From Ottelia alismoides (lineage: Eukaryota; Streptophyta; Magnoliopsida; Alismatales; Hydrocharitaceae), in contig JAZKJV010002945.1 of the NCBI GenBank assembly GCA_037367405.1, positions 305,501 to 369,500 on the forward strand: 64,000 nt of DNA, written 5' to 3'. The notes under the pieces were generated by a model. That model saw only the letters and a program-made list of their open reading frames with translations. It was not told the origin of the DNA and ran no database searches. The position numbers and the translations under genes are program-made. Shown one piece after another: positions 43,374 to 54,555 of the stretch (position 1 is the first letter of the stretch; each line of letters opens with the position of its first letter).

Positions 43374-46351
43374 TGATGAATCTCGGATTCATCACACTAA
43401 ATCTCATTAATTAAGTTCAAATCCCTCAAAATCAACAGTATTTCTGCATCTATTCTGCATAATTACCATTCGTGCATGTTTACATAAGAATTGCATTTTA
43501 GCACGAATTTATGCACAAAATCCAAGCCGAAAATGACATGTAAATAGCCTAACTTCCTTGATTTTTAACTAATTCATGTTAACTCCGAATGACCCAAAAC
43601 CACCTCCACTATTTACATATCATTAACAAGAATAAATAAAAAATACAAAAATATAACTAACCCAAATAAGTGGACCAAAAACCCAAATCCTAGTTTCAGG
43701 ATTTCTGGACTAAAAACCCCATATCTTCCCCATCCAGTGTTTGTTTTCATCCTACTCACTCTTAAACTAATGTACATTCAGCTACCTTCAAAACAAGATC
43801 AAGTTCAAGTGAATCGGAGCTCTTATGTGAAAGTTGGGTTTTGGGCCTCTTTTGTACATTTTGTATTTTAGCGGTTTTTGACCTATTATTTTATGTATAT
43901 AATTAATCTATTTTAGTTTATTTCTTTTTTGTTTGTCTTCTTTAATGAAAGTTTTATTAAATTGCGTAAAAATCCAAATCTAAATTGATCTTGAAATCAA
44001 AGAAACAAATTGAGTTCGAGTCTTGACTAACCGACTGTACAAAATTGGTCTTTTCATATTTTAATTTTATCTCTTCTTTTCTTAATTAATAAAAATTCAA
44101 AAAATAGCTTAATGTCTAACTATTTATCTTTGATTTCATCATATTTTTTCCAGATTTTGATCTGGTTTAAAAACGACAAAAAAATATAAAACCCAAAAAT
44201 CAAGGTATTCTATGTACATGGGATACCCCAAAATTCACTTTGTACATTTGATTGATTTTGGTATTGATGTCTTCATGAAAGTTGTAGATCTCATCGAGAT
44301 GAGCAACTTTTTATGAAGAAACTTTTTTGATCTGAGGCCATTTGTTATTTTTTATGATTTTACAAAAGATTAATTCTTTGAATTTTGTGGTGCTGATACG
44401 TGGCAGCTCCTGGAGCCGCCACGTGTCTCCATTTTTGAGGTTTTTATATATCGTTTTTATAAAAAAAAAAAATTTAAATGCATGCGCATGTGCAAGGCAC
44501 ATGCCACCCAAGCACGCGCCAAGCACGTGTCGCATCCCCATCCCCCTTGAGTCACCGCGCGTCCTCCCCTCGGCCGCCCGATCTCAGCCGATCGGACGGC
44601 CGAGAACCCATCTTCTTCCCCCGTTCGTCCCCGATATCTATGCCGCGATCATCGGATACCCTCCTCCACCTCCCGCGAATCTCGCCTCCGCTGCCTTCCA
44701 TCAATCACTCCCGGCCATCCCTGATCTTGCCAATCTTAAACGCCAATCAAATCTCTCTCAGATCCCCATCCCGCAAACAGCCATCTCTGACCTACCCCTC
44801 TTCCCTATAAAAGCTTCACTGGCCATGCCTAAACCCTTATCTGGTGATCCAAAGCTGTGCGTAGAGGCGACGGTGACAGCGTCTCCTCTACCGGCCGACG
44901 AGATCCAAGGCCACCGCCTTATCGTAGCGCCATTCCGGCCTAGCTGCTCTACGCCGCCTTGACGTCGAGCCACCACCCACCAACTTTGACAATGACTCAA
45001 CTCCGACGCTCAACTCCATCATTTTCACTGTGCCCAGGAGCTGCTCCGGCAACTCTCCGTAGCGTCAACTCTCCGCTTCTCCAGCCGGCGAGCCACCATC
45101 GACCGATCACGACCCCACTGCTACGCCGCCGGTCATCAACGTTAGGAGCCTCAACTCCGGTAGGACAGCCGGTTCCCTCCTCCTTGCTAGGGCGTCTCGC
45201 AATCCTCACCGGCATTCGAAGCCACCGCCTCTGTCCCCTTGTTGCTTCGTCGTCGGAGGCCTTCTGCCCGCCTCCTCACCTCCGCCTTGGACCGAGAACG
45301 CACCCGAGACCCCCCACGCACATACAGGGCACGTGCACCCGGGGGGACGTCAGCGCCTATATCATCCCCACGGGTCACGTGGTCAGCACGTGACCGCGTA
45401 GGTAAATTGCATTGGACCCCCCAGAGATCCTCATTTTTGTGAAGAGGTCCAAACACCCAAGGAGCACGTGCTCCCTTGGAAATATTGTAGATTCTCCCCC
45501 ACTAATATCGGTAATTGCACCGTTTGTGATTGATGGTTAGTTAATAATTAATTTTTTGTGGAAAATTACATAATTTTCCTATTTCTTACACTAAAATTTA
45601 TATTTGATTAACCATTGCTCTAAAAATTCCCAAAAAAATCACATATTGTAGAATTAATTGTGCTTGACATCGTGCCCTAAAAGATTTGCATTTGCATGCA
45701 TAGTTTGTCTTGTAAAAATTATTTTGTATATTTTAGTATTTGATTTTTAATAAGTATTGAATCTCACATTTTCGAGGTTTAGGATTTTTCTGAGATCCAC
45801 CACTTATTGATAGATCTGAGACAATTTTATCCCTTTAAAATAAGTAGGTTTAATATTTATTATTATTAAATATTGAAATTAATTCTGTTTGCATTTAAAA
45901 ATTCATAAAAAAAATACATATTGCATCCAAAATTTCCAAAAACATTACACTGCATTCATTTCATCATATTTTTGCATTGTGGCCAAATTTCGTATTTTTC
46001 AGACATCGTTTGATAAACTTTTACATTTTAGTCCCTAAAATAGGTTGTAATTGCATTTTGCATCCTCTATTGCATTAAAAAAATTCCCAAAAAAAGACCG
46101 CCTAGAAAACTGCGCACGAACTTTGAAAGACATAATTCTAGGTTGTTCCTTTGCCTCCTAGTATTCGACCGTGGGACTTGCCTAAGTAAAATAAAAATAA
46201 AATTGCATTCATTAAAATTGATAAATATTTTGTGTCATTATTTTCTTGACCGATTCTGATTGCCGTCTACAACGAAATGACAAATAATCATTATTTTTAC
46301 GATCACATAAATACAACATTATTTTTAGCATGCGTAATTTTCAGATCGTCA
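43374..46351 (+). repeat. X 3' LTR, complete (2.98 kb)
   Basis: It begins TGATGAATCTCGGATTCATCA-like and ends CAGATCGTCA, followed by TSD GCTAG. It contains the AAAGTTGTAGATCTC inverted repeat (44275-44312), CACGTG-type palindromes (about 44470-44530 and 45325-45470) and a TATA box (44805-44813). Duplication homology with the left copy ends at 44644. The GC-rich middle yields proline/serine/arginine-rich open frames (44342-44962, 44959-45393) that show no domain and are probably not genes. Confidence 0.9.
44805..44813 (+). promoter_or_regulatory. TATA box of the X 3' LTR
   Basis: CTATAAAAG in a pyrimidine-rich setting is the best TATA match among the LTRs here. It lies in the part of the LTR deleted from the X 5' LTR and from the left-copy 3' LTR, so only this LTR could still initiate transcription, reading outward into Y. 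Confidence 0.55.
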
Positions 46352-46356
46352 GCTAG
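46352..46356. repeat. Target-site duplication of X, right (GCTAG)
   Basis: Perfect match to 36278-36282 (and to 6136-6140 in the left copy). Confidence 0.93.
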
Positions 46357-48071
46357 CTCCACTGCTTTTACCAAAATTTGGCGCACACTAATCAAAAATT
46401 TAATTAGGTTTCGTCACACCCTGGCACATAAGTAGATATCAAATGATAGCATGAGAACTTGTTCACATACTGGCTAGGGTTTGCTAACACTAAGGTTTCT
46501 TGAAGCCTTCATTAACTTTATCCCATCTTCGAGCATCATTCAATCAGGTCTAAACTTAAATCTCCAGTCCTAGTTCCTCATGTCATAACTCAACTCATCT
46601 CATCAATCATGTAGTTGTGAAAGTGATGTGTTGTTCATATTTTTTAGGAGGTAGAGATGAAGAGTGCAATATAGCATTCAAATCATTCAAACTAGGGAAG
46701 TGTGGATATTTAAGTCTCAAAACCCTAATGACTGCATGTTAACTCAGTCTCTCAAGATCTCAGAAATCAAGTACCTTCAAATCCTCAAGCCTTGAGTGAA
46801 AGTGAATGTGTCAGGAATACACCAACTCCTTAGTTAGTGAATTTTGTGATTTTTATCTTTTGCAAAGTTTTATGAATTTTAATTTTTCAGCTTTTTTAAT
46901 TCTTCAAAGAGATAATGGCTGGCCCAAGCTCATATGAATAGTTGCATCTAGTTACAGCCAGTATGGGTGTAAGTACAGACCGTTAGACGGCTACCCATGT
47001 TACTTGAGGACGGAAGACAGTGTCCTCTAAACCACCCACTCTACTAAGGGAGATCGATGTTCCCTCACTAAAGAGTAGCTACTCATTTTAGTCCTAGTAG
47101 TAAAAGCCTCTACCAAAGAAATTTTTTATTTTTTTCCAGGTTTTTAGGGATTATTTGAAAAAGGTTAATTTTATTTACAAAAAGTTAATCCCTCATCTTT
47201 AAAAAGATTTTTACAAGAATTTTTAAAAATCAATTCACATGTAAACTTAAACCCTAGCTAAAAAATTTCGAAAATTTTAGAATATGAGCTATGGCTAAAG
47301 TATATATACAATAATATGCATTACAACCCCCTATGTTTAACTTGTGCTATGACCTCATAGCACAAGTGAAATGAAACCATAGCTTTGGTTAAATATAAGG
47401 TGATACAATGGAACTGACTCAGAAGGCATTCTTATAATTAGGTCAAAAATGACCTCAGTATAAGAAGACAAATAGAGGGAAGATGGATTGAGTCGGGTCC
47501 CCCTTATACTTAGGCTAAAAATAGCTAAGTAAGGGATCTGGAATCTGGGTTGAGGGACATGTGATTGTTAGGGTTAGAGGGGAGGGTGATGAATTTTTCA
47601 AAGATGAAGAGGTGGGAGCGGGGGTATGCATTGTGATGGATGTGCAGAGGAGAGGGGTTGTGTGTGAGGGGAGGGGGGTTAGATCATCGAGTGATCTACG
47701 TTTTTTCTCTTTTTTTACACACGTGAGCCCTCGAACGAGGACCGCTAAAAATGCACACGATACATTTTTTAACAAAATGCATGAAAGAAATGTTGACTAT
47801 AGCTCCTTGAATCCTTCTTGTTTTCTTTTGTGGCGCCTTGCAATAGGAGGTCCCAACTCCATGCCTTCATGTAGATCGAGAGTCTTTGGTCTCCATGGGC
47901 CCTACCACAAAAGAAATAGTTAGAGAGAATATCAAGAAAATAATCAACAAATAATGCACAAATAACATGATGAAAATAACTAAAACTTTTAAAAAAATTC
48001 ACATCAAAAGTAATACAATAAAATTCAATAAATAAATAAAGATAAGATGAGCCCACGACAATGACACCATT
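46357..48071 (-). mobile_element. Element Y internal region, 5' part, with stem-loop array
   Basis: This reads on the minus strand and is the antisense counterpart of the G1 internal region. It contains no recognisable gene; the frames at 47515-47775 and 47769-48056 (minus) have no domain. The stem-loop array is at about 47325-47533: AACCCCCTATGTTTAA beside a perfect 11 bp stem with a 4-base loop (47341-47366), and CCCCCTTATACTTAGG (47501-47515) within another hairpin. Confidence 0.8.
48052..48069 (-). other. Y primer-binding site (decayed)
   Basis: On the minus strand it reads TGGTGTCATTGTCGTGGG, a decayed relative of TGGCGCCGTTGCCGGGGA. It lies two bases from the LTR end GCTTCATCA. Confidence 0.78.
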
Positions 48072-51000
48072 TGATGAAGCATGAAAATCGTCTCTTTAAT
48101 TGTCTAAAATTTTAGTATAGGAGACGATCTTCAATCGATCAAAAATCACAATCTTTGAATGTTGTGGAATATTTTACCATTGCAAGTCTACCAAGGTCAA
48201 ACACGGGAACATGAGCCTCCTTGTCAATGTATCAAAAATTATTGATTAATTAATGAGCGATTATTCTCATAGGTCTAGGTCTTTAATGCAAAATGATATG
48301 CAAGGTAAATAAAACAATGCAAAGACAAGTGATGCATGTAGATTTTATTTGATTTTTAGATGCAAGTAAAAGATGAGATGCAATATGAAAGGTATACATT
48401 CATATATGTATGTGTAAATATACCCCAATACTAAATTATTGAGCAATAAGATGAGGGTCGATTTCAACGACAAGTGGAGCATCAAAATTGAGATCAAGCA
48501 TCTATTCATGGTAATCATTTATAGAGCAAAGATAATATGTATAATAAAATATTAGCATCTTTAATTAAGTGTAAAATCTAATTAAATTACCATTAAATAT
48601 AGAATAATATAATCTTCAAAATGAAATCGAAATCATACGATTTGGAATTAAGATGGTCAAGATATGATCAAAATAATGTAGGGGCACAAGTGTAGTAAAA
48701 AATGCATGGAAAATAAAATAAATATAGCAAATAGGTCCCTTTAGGGACCTATTTGCAAATAAAAAATTGGATGGGCCTCTGTGCAAAATTCCTAAGCATG
48801 CACGTGAGGCACGTGCCTGGGAATCGATGTAATTTTGGAGAAGGCCAGGGGTATCACCACAAATTACCTAGCCCCTCGCATGCAGGGCATGTGAGGGACT
48901 AGGATCGGGTGGTGGTGAGGCTCAGTGGATGACGTGGCAGCGTCTGGTGCTCGGGGGGGTGCGACTTGGTCTCTGAGCCTATAGGATAGGCATCGAGGTT
49001 GGGGTAGCATCAGGGTCGTCCAATCCAGATGATCAGACGGTACCTACTTCTTCATTTTCTTCCCCTTCCATAAGAGAGGGTTGTGCTCCGATGGGCCCAA
49101 GATCCATCGGTCGTGCTCCTCTACGACAAGTGAAACACCAAAAAGCTTCTTGGAGGGTCCACAACAAAGCTTGATTGAAGGTGGAGGCGCGGGAGGTCCG
49201 GGATGGGGTTGTTGATGATTGCTCATCGGAGGTAGAGCGGTAGTCCAGAGCATTATGCACATCTCTGAGCAATGAAGGCTTCGACCTGCAAAAGTGATCA
49301 ATCGATAGTTAAAGCATGCATGGTGCATGTATGAGTGAAGTGAGGTGAGCAGAGGGTCGTGGGGGCGAAGATGGCAGTGACCCTAAATGGGTTCTCTACC
49401 ATGTTGACGGAGAAAATGGATCGAGGCGATGAGTGTTGCGAAGGAAGGAGAAGAATGACCTACACCCTCCATGAAGATCGTGAAGGTTCGACGATGGGTG
49501 TGTACGTCATTGGATCGAAGGAAAGATGAGTGTGTGCGTGTGATTAAAAAAGAGAAAACATGGAAAAATAAGAACATGTGTGCCTATAGGATTGAAGGAA
49601 GATGGAGATGAAGTAATAGTCTAGGTCTAAGATCCCTAGGGGATTTCTGGTCGTCGTACGACTCGCGTAGCCACGACGAGGTGCTCAACAGCGACGAAGT
49701 CATCCGTGACATGGACAAGTTAACCATTGGTCAACACCTGGTCGGAGGCCCATTATGGCCCCTCATCCAACCTCCGTCTATCATAAGGAGGTAGAGAGGG
49801 GTTAGGGTTTAGGCCGTAGATTGGTGGACGAGGGTGACGTGCGGCAGTAGAGGTGGATTCATAGGGAGGAGGTGGGTGATTTCTGGTGATGATGGCGAGT
49901 CTTCTGAATGGGCAATTAAATGTCTTAGAAGATGGAATTGGTGGATGGGGGGTTGCATGAGAAAGGTGGATCGGAGATACATGGGAGTGGCATTGAATCG
50001 AAGAGAGTTGGAGTGAGGTGGCAGCTAGAAAAGAAGGTGATGATGGGATTGTCTGGTGTAACGGCTGAAGGTAAGGTGTAATTGAGGTAGGAGATGAAGC
50101 ACTAACAATTGGATCAAGTGATCCAATGGTCCAGATAGAGGAAAGAGCAAAGAATGAAGATCAAATCATAGGATCTGATCCTGCAGATGGAGAGCGGGCA
50201 GAATCGAGCGGTCTAGATGGGACTTGGAGTCCTATCCTACGGTAAGGGATGGAGAGGGTAATGTGGAAGGAGTAGGATCGTAGGATGGGAAGTGATCGAG
50301 TGGTGGAGGGAGAGGCGGAAAGGAGAGGTTTGGATGATATCTTATGATCTCATCCAATGGTGGAGATTAAAGTGGGGATGGATGGACGGGATGAAGGCAG
50401 GGAAGTGATCTGATGGTGGAGAATGAAGGGGTGATGTGGAGCGAGAAGAGGTGTTGGATGATGGGGCATCCAACAGCTCAGGGTGAGCAGTAGAGAGTTG
50501 CTAGGATCAAATCTCAAGGAAGATCTGATTGTTGAGGGTGATCTGGAAATGAATGGATGAGATGGAAGCGGGTTGAAGGTGATCCAAGGGAGAAGAGTGA
50601 GGCCAGATGGTAGTAAGAGGTGCGGCCACGTGGGCGGCCTAGAGGGTGCCACGTGGCCGCTCCATAAAATTCAAAAATAATAAAAAAGAAAAATCAAAAA
50701 GGAATAGTAGGAAGTTGAATTAGAAAAAAAGTCAAAATATGAAAGTTGTAGACCTAGATGAGATCTAAAAGTTTCATGTTGATCAAAAAGCTAAAAGAAG
50801 TCATTTGTATAAAGATGATTTTTTGGGAATATTTTTAATAGATAAAAACACTACTTTGCGGTTTTGATATTTCTGTATTTAAATTTCTTTTAAAAACTAA
50901 AACAAATATAAAAAATAATTAACCTAATTTTTAGGGGGTTTAAATAAAATAGAAAATAAATAAAAAGGATAGTAATAAATACAATAAATAGGGTCATAAA

Positions 51001-51136
51001 ATATAGGTTAATTATACACAGATTATTCATAATATAATACAAGTTAATATAAGTGATTTAATATTGATTGTTATTGAATAGCTTAAGAAGGGAAAATAGT
51101 AAATGGATTTTATCATGATATATCTGAGATTCATCA
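48072..51136 (-). repeat. Element Y 5' LTR (3.07 kb)
   Basis: On the minus strand it runs from TGATGAATCTCAGATATATC (51136) to GCTTCATCA (48072). Its right part matches the split 3' LTR (3596-5351 and 33740-35494). It supplies the uninterrupted version of the copia C insertion site near 49366. It carries CACGTGG boxes near 50622-50655 and the AAAGTTGTAGA repeat at about 50740-50776. Confidence 0.88.
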
Positions 51137-51289
51137 CCCCAGGAGTAGAGGCAACAACAACAATACGGTCATCAGGGCCAATATAAGGTAGTCTAGCAGG
51201 GCCTGCAATATTAGAAGCCACCCTAGCATCAGAGACAGCGGTAGTATCAGGCCCCTCAAGGCTGATCTTCACGACAGTATCACTCTCTG

Positions 51290-52224
51290 AAAGGACATGT
51301 TGACATTCAACAACAGATTATCGAGGAACTCCGATCTTACAAGAGTGAAATTCATCATCTACGAGTGGACGTCAATCGCCTATCTCGTTGGAGACATGAG
51401 CAGACTGCTCCTGCTACAGCCATTCATGCCCAAGTTCAAGCTAATCCTAACGGCTTGAACAAATCTCAATCACAGCAGTAGATTGGTCAGGTATACTATT
51501 CATACTCTTGCATATCTATAAATGAGATCCTTTTGTATGACAATATTAATGATATGTCACTCAAGAGTGGAAAGATAGTGGTCATACCTAATCGGGCAAG
51601 GGAATTGAAGATAGTCGCCTCTGGAGCTCGACCTGGCGATACTTCAGAGGACGAAGAGGATATGCATCAGTATTCACTTTCGTTTCAATAGCAATAGAGG
51701 ATTACCTCTCAGAGAATAGGGAAGGATCCATTGCATATCAACATGGTGTCTACAGAGGACCTTGCACCTCTAGTTGCAGCAAATTCACCTTTGTCATTGA
51801 TTCTGAAACATGCAGTAGGAAACTCTGATTTTAATTTTTAGTGGAAGAATAAAGATTGATGTAATAAGAACTGTGTTTTGGTTGAATCAAAGCATGATGT
51901 TCATGTTTATGATTCGGATTCTTCTTCTTCTGTCTCGATTGCTTATATTATGTTCGGTGTAAATAAAATAAGAAAACAATTCAAGATGAACCTAAAATGG
52001 CATGATTTTGTCAAGAGAACATCACAGTAAAGGTGTCATTTGATCAATATGTGGCCAACAATCATGTGTTTCAAAAGTATCTAAAGATTATATGCACTCT
52101 TACCTAGACTCACAGGAAGAAACCATACCAGTTTGTGAAGACTCATATCTTATCAGTGGACACCACACATTGTGTTAAGAATTAGCAACTTCCAAGGAAA
52201 AATAGAGACCTGGATGCTCACTCT
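51290..52224 (+). pseudogene. Z gag C-terminal remnant
   Basis: Plus-strand reading gives HVDIQQQIIEELRSYKSEI, a coiled-coil-like segment, then a long acidic stretch (GARPGDTSEDEEDMHQY) and, after several stops, DSDSSSSVSIAYIMFG, followed by a protease-proximal segment. Gag C-termini of this group look like this, but no zinc knuckle is visible. The frame is interrupted by stops. Between 51137 and 51290 a minus-strand frame of 81 codons is open, while the plus-strand frame has one TAA; I cannot tell which is meaningful. Confidence 0.45.
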
Positions 52225-53136
52225 ATGGAGAGTTGCATTAACAACATTGCATTTGCACGCACTCTTTTAGATAATGACTCTTCAATCAACCTTCTACCCT
52301 TAGCATTATATCACCAATTGGAGTTAGCACCTCTTCAAAAATCTATTACTCTACTCCAATTCACATACCGATCAATGAAAAAACCTAAGAGAGAAGTGAA
52401 GAATGTTGTTATCTAGATTAGGGAGTAGGACTACAAAGTGGACTTCACGGTCCTAGAGATGGAGACCCCCAATCATTGGAAAGAATCCCAAATCATTCTT
52501 AGGCGACCATTCTTGAGGTCTGTCAGAGCCGCATTCAATTATAGTACAGGAATGATGAAGTTCGGATTTCTAGGAAAAGAAGTGAACTTAGAGATGAAGC
52601 AGACAAAATGGTGGAGACTTGACTCAGAATCCAGTACCGAGTACTCAGACCATTCAGAAGCAAATTTCAAGATGTTTCATACAGTTGGAATTTGGAAACA
52701 AATGTTGACCAATCATAGCGAGACCCTCTTATCTGGAGAGGAAGTAATGCACAATGCAGTTTGCCACGTGTTAGCTGATTTACTGAGTGACACCTATGGC
52801 CTTGATGACTTAGAGATCCCTTTGGATCTGACGGTTCCACCCCTTGGGGAACAATCAAGGGACATAGATGATGAGTCGGATGCGGCTTTGGTCGAATTAC
52901 CATATTTCTTTTGCGTTTCGACTCCCAACTCAGTTGCGTTGGTGGCAAGCCCATTACGGTCGTATCCATCATCATCCAATATAGAGCCAAACAGAGATGA
53001 TAATCAACTAGACTTGATTGATGAGACATATTTTCCAAAGTTAAAGACACTTCCTCCTACACTGAAGTATGCATTTCTTGTGAGACCCAAAGAGAGATTT
53101 TCTATTATCATTAGGTCAGCATTGACCTCAAAATAG
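52225..53136 (+). pseudogene. Z aspartic protease and PR-RT linker
   Basis: One register runs from 52225 to 53136, broken by stops at 52414-52416 and again in IREstopDYKV. The active site reads LLDNDSSINLLPLALYHQL, where the family has D-x-G-x-S-I-N-L-L-P; the Gly is Asp, so the protease is likely dead. Then TYRSMKKPKREV (family ADRS.K.PRG) and QIILRRPFLRSVRAAF (family IILGRPFLAT). The linker residues after about 80 are acidic and not recognisable. The same protease, more decayed, is in X at 9770-10979. Confidence 0.75.
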
Positions 53137-53145
53137 GAATCCAGG

Positions 53146-53892
53146 TTGTTAGAACTCTTTGAGAGAAATTGTATATCCATTCGATGGACAGTGTCGGATC
53201 TCGTGGGGATTAACCCTGCTCTCTACTCACACCACGTACATGTTGAAGACTACCAGAGACCTTCCTATGAGTTCCAGAGGAGACTGAACCCTAATATATG
53301 GGAATTAGTGAAGAAAGAGATTGAGAAATGGTGCAAAGCAGTGTTTATGTACCCTATTTATGACTCCAAGTGGGTGGCCCCACTTCATGTTGTCCATAAG
53401 AAATTGAGAATTCATAAGGTCACCAACGAGGAGGGGGTATAGATCATGACATGAGTACCCACGTCATGGTGTGTTTGTGTCGGTTACAGACACCCGGATG
53501 TTGTGACCAAGAAAGATCACTTTCCTCTGCCATTCATTGATCAAAGTTTTGAGAGACTTGTAGGAAAAGCATTCTTCTGTTTTCTTGATGGGTACTTCGA
53601 CTACAATCAAGTAGCCATAACTCTCGAGGACCAAGAAAAGATTGCATTTGCATGTCCATTCAACACTTACGCATTCAGGAGCATGCAGTTTGAGCTCTGC
53701 AATGCCTCGGGCACATTTCAGCGATGCATGATCGATGTATTTGCCGAAACTGTGGGCAACTTCCTGGAAGTCTTCATGGATAACTTCCTTGTCCATGGTG
53801 ATTCTTTTGATACATCTTTAGCGCACTTGGACCGAGTCCTGAATTCTTGTAGGGAAGTTAATTTGGTAGTCTATGGGAGAAAAGTCATTTAA
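53146..53892 (+). pseudogene. Z reverse transcriptase, fingers and palm
   Basis: ISIRWTVSDLVGINPALYSHHV opens the RT (family AIGWTI.DI.GISP....H.I). Then come RRLNPNIWELVKKEI, PIYDSKWVAPLHVVHKK, stops at 53440-53442 and soon after, and again in register KKDHFPLPFIDQSFERL, FCFLDGYFDYNQV and CNASGTFQRCM. The catalytic box is VFMDNFLVHG where the family has VFMDDF.V.G: the second Asp is Asn. The gene is dead by stops and by loss of a catalytic residue. A frameshift follows near 53880. Confidence 0.85.
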
Positions 53893-54555
53893 TGATTACG
53901 GATGGTTTGTGTTGGGATACGTCATCTCCAAAAAGGAAATTGAGGTTGACCCTGCCAAGGTAGATGTAATCAAGAAACTTGAGCCACCAACCAATGTTAA
54001 GTCAACACAATCATTCTTAGGGTATGTTGGATTTTATCAGAGATTTATTCATGATTTTTCAAAGATCGCTCTCCCCTTGACTAATCTCCTAGGGAAAGGC
54101 ACCGAGTTCATTATCGAGCACAAGTATCTAGAGGCCTTCGAGCTCCTGAAAAGGAAAATATGTGAATCATCGATCCTACAAGCTCCAGACTGGTCTCTTC
54201 TCTTCAAGATCATGACTGATGCATTGGATTTTGTTGTCAGAGTTATGTTAGGACAAAGGCGAGATGGTATACCGTACATGGTTTACTATGCGAGCAATAT
54301 TTTAGATCCTGCACAGAGGAATTATACAGTGGCTGAAAAGGAAATGCTCACATTGGTTTGGACCTTAGAGAAATTCAAATCTTATATTTTGGGCTCCAAG
54401 ATGACATTTTTTACAAATCACACAGCAAGTACTTAATGGAAAAGAAGGATGCGGTGGCGCATCTTCTAAGATGGATCTTATTAATCCAGGAATTTGATTT
54501 GGAAAATAAGGACAAACTTGGAATAAAGAATGTTGTGGTTGATCACCTTTCTTGA
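53873..54555 (+). pseudogene. Z reverse transcriptase thumb and RNase H
   Basis: LGYVISKKEIEVDPAKVDVI, SFLGYVGFYQRFIHDFSKIA and LQAPDWSLLFKIMTDALDF match the RT connection and start of RNase H. The metal-binding Asp of TDAL is kept, but the later TDH motif is TNH (FFTNHTAS): a second catalytic Asp-to-Asn change. A stop at 54434-54436 is bypassed in another frame, which gives KKDAVAHLLRWILLIQEFDL and GIKNVVVDHLS, the usual RNase H C-terminus. Confidence 0.82.

Larger units (their letters stand above)
14503..44644. repeat. Right (complete) copy of the ~30.1 kb tandem duplication
   Basis: The unit begins inside the 3' LTR of copia element C, at GGCTGG 14503, which aligns to 33475 in the C 5' LTR. 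It ends inside the 3' LTR of X at TGCC 44641-44644. Its length of about 30.14 kb equals the offset between the two copies, as expected for a direct tandem duplication. The order within it is C 3' LTR fragment, C pol tail, G1 with nested solo LTR, C pol and leader, C 5' LTR, Y 3' LTR fragment, Y internal fragment, then X. Confidence 0.9.
36283..46351 (+). mobile_element. Element X, right copy, complete (10.07 kb)
   Basis: A complete LTR element with TSD GCTAG on both sides. Shortened 5' LTR 36283-37311, PBS 37314-37331, leader, broken frames 38885-41678, stem-loop array 41749-42098, PPT 43361-43373, full 3' LTR 43374-46351. It lacks RT, RNase H and integrase. Its PBS type, PPT, stem-loop array and 3' untranslated region are shared with Z, making Z-type elements the likely source of trans-acting proteins. 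Confidence 0.9.

Noticed and set aside
44342..45393. Plus-strand frames of 206 and 144 codons rich in Pro, Ser and Arg
   Set aside because: They fall in the GC-rich part of the X 3' LTR, overlap the TATA region, and have no recognisable domain. LTR sequence of this composition is open in several frames at once (for example 44758-45000 minus).
49033..49328. Minus-strand frames of 79 and 94 codons in the Y 5' LTR, checked for a host gene fragment
   Set aside because: No recognisable domain, and they lie wholly inside the LTR. The matching part of the Y 3' LTR is not in the window, so conservation cannot be judged.
52667..53050. Minus-strand frame of 127 codons
   Set aside because: Shadow of the Z protease-linker frame on the plus strand, which has clear protease motifs.
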